Of a stretch of DNA of 54,601 nt, positions 49,554 to 54,601 are shown in pieces; position 1 is the first letter of the stretch; each line of letters starts with the position of its first letter. Source of the DNA: an uncultured Bacilli bacterium. Lineage in GTDB: Bacteria > Bacillota_I > Bacilli_A > RF39 > UBA660. Location of the stretch: assembly GCA_934098735.1 (NCBI GenBank), contig CAKOOS010000007.1, positions 1 to 54,601 of the forward strand. The letters are read 5' to 3'. The translations under genes were made by a program, and so were the position numbers. The notes below the pieces were generated by a model, which was not told the origin of the DNA, made no database searches, and saw only the letters and a list, made by a program, of their open reading frames with translations.

Positions 49554-50963
49554 TTATTTGACTAATTTGCCATTAAGACTAAAACTCTTGGCATCCACTA
49601 TTTCAACAGGAACAATCTTTCCTATCAAATTTTTGCCACCTTCAATATTCACTAGTTTCATAGTATCTGTGTATCCATAAACATTATCATCGTTTTTTTC
49701 ATTAATTCCTAAAATCAAAACATCAACATTTTTACCAAGCATTTTTTTATTGCTTTCCAAAGAATATTTATTTATTAATTCATTTAATTGTTTTAATCTT
49801 TTTTCCTTTACTTCTAAGCTTATATCGTCTTGCATTTTTGCAGCAGCTGTACCTTCACGTGGCGAAAAAATAAATGTATATGCTCCATCAAATTGACAAT
49901 AATTTACAATATCTAAAGTTTTTTGAAAATCTTCATCAGTTTCATTAGGAAATCCCACAATTATATCAGTTGTAATTGCAACATTTTTAACTTTTCTTTT
50001 TATATCATCAAATAAAGTTTTATATTCTTCAGAAGTATATCGTCTATTCATTTTACGTAAAACATCATCACTACCAGACTGTAAAGGTAAATGAACATAG
50101 GGCATAATATTATCATATTTAGCTATAACGTCAATCATTTTATCAGTAAAATTCCAAGGGTGCGAAGTAACAAATCTAATTCTCGGAATACCTATTTTTG
50201 CTACATTTTCTAATAATGTTGCAAAATCATAACCTAAATCTAAATCTTTACCATAGGCATTAACATTTTGACCTAGCAAAGTAACTTCCATGTATCCTTT
50301 ATCATGTAAATCCTGCACTTCTTTCAAAATATCTTCCATTTTACGACTTCTTTCTCTTCCACGTGTAAATGGAACTATACAATAAGTACAAAACTTATCG
50401 CAACCATATATAATATTTATCCATGCCGTAATTTTAGAATCACGATTATATTTAACATTTTCAAAAATTATATCACTATTTGAATAAACTTCAATATCTT
50501 GTTTTTGAGACTCATTAGCCTTTTTTATTAAATCAGGTAGTTCATTTAAATTATGAGTACCAATAATTATATCAATATATTTATGCTTATTTTGAATTTC
50601 TTCAATTTCATTAGGCTTTTGCATTAAACATCCTGCAATAACTATTATCAAATCTTTTTTTATTTTCTTTAAGTGCTTGCATCTTCCTAAATATCCAAAA
50701 ACTTTATCTTTAGCATTTTCTCTTATAGCACATGTGTTTAAAACTACTATATCAGCTTCTTCTAAAGCATCACATTCTTTGTATCCAAGAGCCTCCAAAT
50801 AATACTTAATTTCTTCTGAATCGTGAACATTCATTTGACATCCGTAAGTTCTCAAAAAATATTTTTTTCCACCATATAATGGCTTTATATCTAAATTTAA
50901 GTTTTTATTTTTTATATCAACTTTTTTTCTATCTCCAGCTAAAACTAAATCAGGTTTTTTCAT
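49554..50963 (-). CDS. miaB: tRNA-2-methylthio-N6-dimethylallyladenosine synthase
   Basis: This radical-SAM enzyme adds a methylthio group to i6A37 of tRNAs that read UNN codons. The 469-residue protein has the N-terminal UPF0004 domain with cluster-binding Cys residues (YFLRTYGCQMNVHDSE, LNTCAIRENA, IAGCLMQK). The radical-SAM motif CDKFCTYC lies near residue 190 and a C-terminal TRAM domain from about 405. The start is the ATG behind AAAGGA (8-base spacing); upstream codons in frame have no ribosome site. Confidence 0.95.
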   Translation of the reverse strand: MKKPDLVLAGDRKKVDIKNKNLNLDIKPLYGGKKYFLRTYGCQMNVHDSEEIKYYLEALGYKECDALEEADIVVLNTCAIRENAKDKVFGYLGRCKHLKKIKKDLIIVIAGCLMQKPNEIEEIQNKHKYIDIIIGTHNLNELPDLIKKANESQKQDIEVYSNSDIIFENVKYNRDSKITAWINIIYGCDKFCTYCIVPFTRGRERSRKMEDILKEVQDLHDKGYMEVTLLGQNVNAYGKDLDLGYDFATLLENVAKIGIPRIRFVTSHPWNFTDKMIDVIAKYDNIMPYVHLPLQSGSDDVLRKMNRRYTSEEYKTLFDDIKRKVKNVAITTDIIVGFPNETDEDFQKTLDIVNYCQFDGAYTFIFSPREGTAAAKMQDDISLEVKEKRLKQLNELINKYSLESNKKMLGKNVDVLILGINEKNDDNVYGYTDTMKLVNIEGGKNLIGKIVPVEIVDAKSFSLNGKLVK

Positions 50964-51014
50964 AAAGTACATCCTTTCAAAAAAATATTTTAACATAATT
51001 TAACAATTTATAAA

Positions 51015-51046
51015 AGACCAAAAGTCCCATTTCAAAAATAGGACTT
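51015..51046 (-). terminator. Terminator after the unknown 217-residue protein gene
   Basis: AAGTCCTATTT pairs with AAATGGGACTT (one mismatch) around a TTG loop, followed by TTGGTCTTTT on the minus strand. Confidence 0.7.
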
Positions 51047-51698
51047 ATTTAATTTTTCTCTTTAATAATAATGTATCTTCATTTTGTTTTTCTTTATCAT
51101 TACAATATAGATAATTAAGCCATTTAACAACACATTCAGTATAAACTTCGTCAATATTTAAACTTGCATTATATATATTATCAAATCCAGAGTACCATAA
51201 ATACAACATTTTTAATAAGATTTCTCCCTTTACATCATCATTTAATCCATATAAATAATTAGAATCTTCATGAATATAAAAATCATATCCATCAAAAGCA
51301 AAAAATATATTCTTAGGCTTTCCATCAATAATTTTGCCAATAAAATACTCTTTTTTCTTTAAAACGTCCTTAGACATTATTTTTTTCTTCTCTTCTCTAA
51401 TTTTTTCAAAATAAAGCTCTGGATACAAATCTTCACACTTAGATGTTATCTCTTTTTTAACATCATCTAAATGTATAAAATAATCAAAAGAATTTAAACA
51501 ATTTAAAATTGGCAAAAAATCAAAAAATGTTTTTTTTCTAAAGATCTCTTCTTTACATTCTTCTTTTAAAACTTCATTTTTAAGTTCAGCTTTATTAGCA
51601 ATCTTCTCAAAATGTTTATCAATTTTTTGATTTATTAAAACATCAATGTATTTTTTTAAAGCAAAACTTCCAAGACCAACCAAAACAATAATTATCAT
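51045..51698 (-). CDS. Membrane-anchored protein of unknown function
   Basis: I do not recognise this 217-residue protein. It begins with a short membrane helix (MIIIVLVGLGSFALKKYI). A charged helical region follows to about residue 60, then a mixed domain with aromatic clusters (FFDFLPILNCLNSFDYFIHL, IFFAFDGYDFYIHEDSNYLY, MLYLWYSGFDNIY; in part). Three Cys pairs are scattered rather than in a motif. It follows serS after 24 bases and is probably read from the same T-box leader, so its level may respond to uncharged tRNA-Ser. Confidence 0.65.
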   Translation of the reverse strand: MIIIVLVGLGSFALKKYIDVLINQKIDKHFEKIANKAELKNEVLKEECKEEIFRKKTFFDFLPILNCLNSFDYFIHLDDVKKEITSKCEDLYPELYFEKIREEKKKIMSKDVLKKKEYFIGKIIDGKPKNIFFAFDGYDFYIHEDSNYLYGLNDDVKGEILLKMLYLWYSGFDNIYNASLNIDEVYTECVVKWLNYLYCNDKEKQNEDTLLLKRKIK

Positions 51699-51722
51699 AA
51701 AAAATCCCCCATTAAATTAAAA

Positions 51723-53009
51723 TTATTTCTTAGGTTTTAACACAGTTATCCCGCCCATATATGGTTGTAATACTTTTGGAATTAAAACACTTCCATCTTC
51801 TTGATAGTTATTTTCAATTAAAGCAATTAATCCTCTAGGTGTAGCAACACAAGTATTATTTAAAGTATGTAAATAATAATTTTCTTTTTCACCCTTAACT
51901 CTAATACCTAATCTTCTTGCTTGAGCATCTCCTAGATTTGAACATGATCCAACTTCAAAATATTTCTTTTGACGAGGACTCCAAGCTTCAATATCACAAG
52001 ACTTAACTTTTAAATCTGCTAAATCACCACTGCAGCATTCCAATTGTCTAACAGGAATATCTAAACTTCTAAAAAATTCTACTGTATACTTCCACATTTT
52101 ATTATACCAATCCATAGAATCTTCTGGTTCACATAACACAATCATTTCTTGTTTTTCAAATTGGTGAACTCTATATAAACCACGTTCTTCTAGGCCATGA
52201 GACCCACCTTCTTTTCTAAAACAAGGAGAATAAGATGTCATACAAACCGGAAGTTCAACCTTTTTTAATAATTGATCTTTGAATTTTCCAATCATTGAAT
52301 GTTCACTTGTTCCAATTAAGTATAAGTCTTCTCCTTCAATTTTATACATCATAGCTTCCATTTCAGGAAATGACATAACACCAGTTACAACATCGCTATG
52401 TATCATAAAAGGTGGAATACAATACGTAAAACCTTTATTAATCATAAAATCTCTAGCATAAGCAAGCATTGCTTCATGCAATCTAGCTACATCGCCTAAT
52501 AAATAGTAAAATCCTTCCCCACTTGTTCTTCCAGCTGAATCTTTATCCATTCCATTTAAACTCAAAATTATATCAGCATGATAAGGAATTTCATATTTTG
52601 GAACTACTGGGTCACCAAACTTTTCTATTTCAACATTTTCACTATCATCTTTACCAATCGGAACGCTTGAGTCCATTATATTTGGAATAACTAGCATTCT
52701 ATCTCTAATTTCTTTTGTAAGCTTTTCTTCCTTTTCTTCTAATACTTCAATTTCTTCATTTATCTTACTTACATCAAGTTTAGCTTCTTCTGCCTTATCT
52801 TTTTTTCCTTCACGCATTAAAGAACCTATTAAACTACTAAGCTCATTTCTTCTAGCTCTAAGTTCATCAACACGTTTTTTGCATTCACGATATGAAATAT
52901 CATATTCATATACTTCATCTACAAGTCCAAGCTTTTCATCTTGAAATTTCTTTTTAATATTTTCTTTAACAAGATCACTATTTTCACGAATTAATTTAAT
53001 GTCTATCAT
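51723..53009 (-). CDS. serS: Seryl-tRNA synthetase
   Basis: SerRS charges tRNA-Ser. The 428-residue class II enzyme starts MIDIKLIRENSDLVKENIKK. It has the N-terminal tRNA-binding coiled coil (residues 25-105), motif 2 in CFRKEGGSHGLEERGLYRVHQFEK (given in part: FRKEGGSHGLEERGLYRVHQ) and motif 3 NNTCVATPRGLIALIENN. The start is the ATG behind AAAGGAAAAT; an upstream in-frame extension falls within the T-box terminator. Expression is expected to be controlled by the upstream T-box. Confidence 0.96.
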   Translation of the reverse strand: MIDIKLIRENSDLVKENIKKKFQDEKLGLVDEVYEYDISYRECKKRVDELRARRNELSSLIGSLMREGKKDKAEEAKLDVSKINEEIEVLEEKEEKLTKEIRDRMLVIPNIMDSSVPIGKDDSENVEIEKFGDPVVPKYEIPYHADIILSLNGMDKDSAGRTSGEGFYYLLGDVARLHEAMLAYARDFMINKGFTYCIPPFMIHSDVVTGVMSFPEMEAMMYKIEGEDLYLIGTSEHSMIGKFKDQLLKKVELPVCMTSYSPCFRKEGGSHGLEERGLYRVHQFEKQEMIVLCEPEDSMDWYNKMWKYTVEFFRSLDIPVRQLECCSGDLADLKVKSCDIEAWSPRQKKYFEVGSCSNLGDAQARRLGIRVKGEKENYYLHTLNNTCVATPRGLIALIENNYQEDGSVLIPKVLQPYMGGITVLKPKK

Positions 53010-53021
53010 TTTTATTTTCCT

Positions 53022-53218
53022 TTCAAAAAAAAGAACGGTAGCCAAGGAGTCAAAAATGACGGTACCATCCTTTATTTAACTTATTTTGATAACGGAATTA
53101 CCCGAAGCCTAAAGCTTAACTCAAAAGGTAGATTTCATTATTTTCAAACGTTCTTTTCCACCAGCCAAGAACTCTCTATATTTTTTCTATAATTACTTAT
53201 CCTTTTTCTTCGCCTTTC
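53022..53218 (-). promoter_or_regulatory. T-box leader of serS (tRNA-Ser responsive)
   Basis: Stem I has an AGAGAG motif (53172-53177) and GGCTGGTGGAA. A specifier region GAAATCTACC follows, giving codon TCT (Ser, at 53130-53132) with the usual purine after it. The T-box sequence TGGTACCG lies at 53060-53067. The terminator pairs GGATGGTA with TACCGTTC (one G-U on each side allowed) and is followed by eight Ts. The antiterminator would use the same GGATGGTACC bases when uncharged tRNA-Ser binds. Confidence 0.9.
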
Positions 53219-53222
53219 TATT

Positions 53223-53250
53223 AATATACCACTTTTTTTATTAAATGCAA
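53223..53250 (-). promoter_or_regulatory. Candidate promoter of the serS T-box transcript
   Basis: TTGCAT and TATATT with a 16-base spacer on the minus strand, directly before the T-box RNA. Confidence 0.55.
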
Positions 53251-53257
53251 TATTTTT

Positions 53258-54472
53258 TTAATTAACGCAGTCTATAAAATCATCAAGTGACATAGATCTT
53301 TTAATATAATACCTATTAAGTTCGTACCTTTTTAAATTATTACTTACTTCCTTACCAGTAGTTGTTGCTAAAGCATAATCATAATATTTACTGGCAACTT
53401 CTATAACCATATTATTATGTCCACCATACGGATAAGCTATTGTATTTATTTTCTTTTCTAATAGTTTTTCAAGTGTTTCTTTGCTATTTTTTAACTCTTC
53501 ATCAACTTCCTTTCGATTTAAAGAAGCTAAATTACGATGCGTAGCTGTATGAGATCCAATTTCTACATACTGCGACTTATTCATTTCTAAAACCATATCT
53601 TTTGTAACATAAACGCTTCCACCAATCCAATCACTAATTAAATAAAAATTAAATTTAAATTTATTTTCTTGTAATATTGGAAATGCATTTTCATAAACAT
53701 CAATATATCCATCATCAAAGGTTATAAGTACTGGCTTTTCATAACTACCAGCTTCAGAAATTTCGCTTAAAAATATTGGGGTAAAATTGTTTTCTTTCAA
53801 ATAATTCATTTGTTTTTTAAAATCACTTATTTTAACAAATAATTCTGCCCCACTTTTAGGATTATCTAAAATACCATGATACATTAAAATAGGTATATTT
53901 ACTATTTTCTCTTTCAAAAAATTAATATCATTTTTGGATTCTTTTAATATTTTACCAATTTCGTCATTTTTATAATACAATTTATCATTTCTAATATAAT
54001 ACTCATTTTGATTATTTTTTAAATAAGTAAGTAAATTTATGTCTTCATTTAATATAACTTTACATTCTTTTAGCTTTTCCTCATACTTTGTTTTATTTTT
54101 AACAACATTGCTTTTATTAAAAATGCTTAAAATTTCTTTTTGTTCTTTTTCACTATAATTATTTATTTCTTTGCTTATATCAAAATCTATACTAGGTAAT
54201 TTATTATAAGTATCCTGTTCTTTATTCAAACTTTTATCTAAATTATTTAAATCATCTATTTTTAAATATTCACAACTCAAGTCTTCTATTTCATTTTTAC
54301 TAATTAAAAGATTATTTAAATATTTTTCTAAATCATTACTAGGTTTTTCTTTAATTTTTTCATCATTAAAAAAGGATAAATCCTTACCTATAGTATTCCT
54401 AGAACCATTATAGTAAACAGTTAAAAAAATAACCACTATTATTAAAATAAATTTAAAGAGAGCTTTCTTCAT
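53258..54472 (-). CDS. Polysaccharide deacetylase (NodB domain) membrane protein
   Basis: The 404-residue protein has an N-terminal anchor (FKFILIIVVIFLTVYYNG) and a charged helical stalk to about residue 190. The NodB domain follows: IPILMYHGI, motif 1 PVLITFDDGYID (catalytic Asp pair), motif 2 EIGSHTATHRNLASL (metal-binding His-x3-His) and motif 3 TIAYPYGGHNN. Such extracellular enzymes remove N-acetyl groups from peptidoglycan or other amino-sugar polymers. The exact substrate is not visible. Its ATG follows TGTGATAAT; a TATAAT lies about 15 bases upstream of the ATG. Confidence 0.9.
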   Translation of the reverse strand: MKKALFKFILIIVVIFLTVYYNGSRNTIGKDLSFFNDEKIKEKPSNDLEKYLNNLLISKNEIEDLSCEYLKIDDLNNLDKSLNKEQDTYNKLPSIDFDISKEINNYSEKEQKEILSIFNKSNVVKNKTKYEEKLKECKVILNEDINLLTYLKNNQNEYYIRNDKLYYKNDEIGKILKESKNDINFLKEKIVNIPILMYHGILDNPKSGAELFVKISDFKKQMNYLKENNFTPIFLSEISEAGSYEKPVLITFDDGYIDVYENAFPILQENKFKFNFYLISDWIGGSVYVTKDMVLEMNKSQYVEIGSHTATHRNLASLNRKEVDEELKNSKETLEKLLEKKINTIAYPYGGHNNMVIEVASKYYDYALATTTGKEVSNNLKRYELNRYYIKRSMSLDDFIDCVN

Positions 54473-54531
54473 ATTATCACATAATTATTATACACCAAAA
54501 TTAAAAAAACTACTATTTGTTTTATTGAACT

Positions 54532-54601
54532 TGTCAATAAAAAGTAGACAATAAAAAACTTTTATTTAAACCCTAGTTGAGTTCTATACTCAATTGGGGT
54601 T
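54532..54601 (-). mobile_element. Right end of an IS3-family insertion sequence (cut by window edge)
   Basis: The last 70 bases hold the 3' end of a transposase gene and a terminal repeat whose outer end reads TGTCAATAAAAAGTAGACA (54532-54550) on the plus strand. The rest of the element lies outside. It sits 60 bases upstream of the deacetylase gene. On the minus strand the tip carries TTGACA facing outward. Confidence 0.7.
54562..54601 (-). CDS. IS3-family transposase OrfB, last 12 codons (partial)
   Basis: The minus-strand frame reads TPIEYRTQLGFK and then TAA. This is the characteristic C-terminus of IS150/IS3-type transposase B subunits, which have a DDE catalytic domain outside the window. 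It is too short for subgroup assignment. Confidence 0.75.
   Translation of the reverse strand, partial: TPIEYRTQLGFK

Noticed and set aside
1..54601. CRISPR arrays, phage genes or plasmid origins
   Set aside because: No regularly spaced repeats and no phage structural, integrase or replication-initiator genes were found; the IS3 end at the edge is the only mobile DNA visible.

Overview
The window reads as a chromosome segment of an anaerobic, very AT-rich, Gram-positive bacterium of the Bacilli/Erysipelotrichia-like or uncultured gut Firmicutes type. This rests on EzrA, an LCP wall protein, an LTA-synthase-like sulfatase, a T-box, a glmS ribozyme, a class III (anaerobic) ribonucleotide reductase, PduL plus acetate kinase, and SipW-type secreted proteins. 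The standard code is used: TGA terminates nrdD, and Trp is read from TGG. Placement below class level is inference. Almost all genes lie on the minus strand; the exceptions are tRNA-Arg(UCU), murC, rnr and glmS.

Layout. 1-6.6 kb: tRNA-Arg; an anaerobic NrdD whose glycyl-radical tail is a separate overlapping gene; murC; then an operon of a degenerate histidine-phosphatase-like protein, pduL and dusB. 6.7-19 kb: rnr with a duplicated N-terminal module, rmuC, asnB, an LtaS-like synthase, then an operon zip / epimerase / patatin / yebC / CPBP protease. 19-21 kb: two surface proteins with SipW-type signals. 21-27 kb: typA, recA with an SOS box, and a sporulation operon spoIIAA-sigF-spoVAC-spoVAD-spoVAE that has no spoIIAB. 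27-36 kb: an LCP protein, then the operon pcrA-ligA-(small membrane protein)-(solute-binding/GGDEF sensor)-yihY. 36-45.7 kb: two paralogous VirB2-like membrane proteins, recX, nrnA, ackA, thiI, nifZ-like cysteine desulfurase, ezrA and a DUF308 protein. 45.7-49.4 kb: a glmS ribozyme and glmS, a solitary MvaI/BcnI-like restriction endonuclease, and seven tRNA genes in two transcription units. 49.5-54.6 kb: miaB, an unknown membrane protein, serS under a serine T-box, a polysaccharide deacetylase, and the right end of an IS3-family element cut by the window edge.

How the genes work together. PduL and AckA together can turn acyl-CoA into ATP. ThiI and the cysteine desulfurase next to it make 4-thiouridine in tRNA. 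PcrA, LigA, RecA and RecX serve DNA repair. MurC, GlmS, LCP, LtaS-like, EzrA and the deacetylase serve the envelope. Most intergenic gaps are short and carry clear sigma-A promoters and intrinsic terminators, several of which overlap the stop codon of the gene they end.

The most unusual point is the spoIIA operon. The anti-sigma kinase gene spoIIAB is absent and no room is left for it. In the SpoIIAA-like protein the position that is normally phosphorylated is Asn. In addition, sigma-F lacks the usual N-terminal extension. Together these suggest that sigma-F is controlled here without the classical SpoIIAB/SpoIIAA phosphorylation switch.
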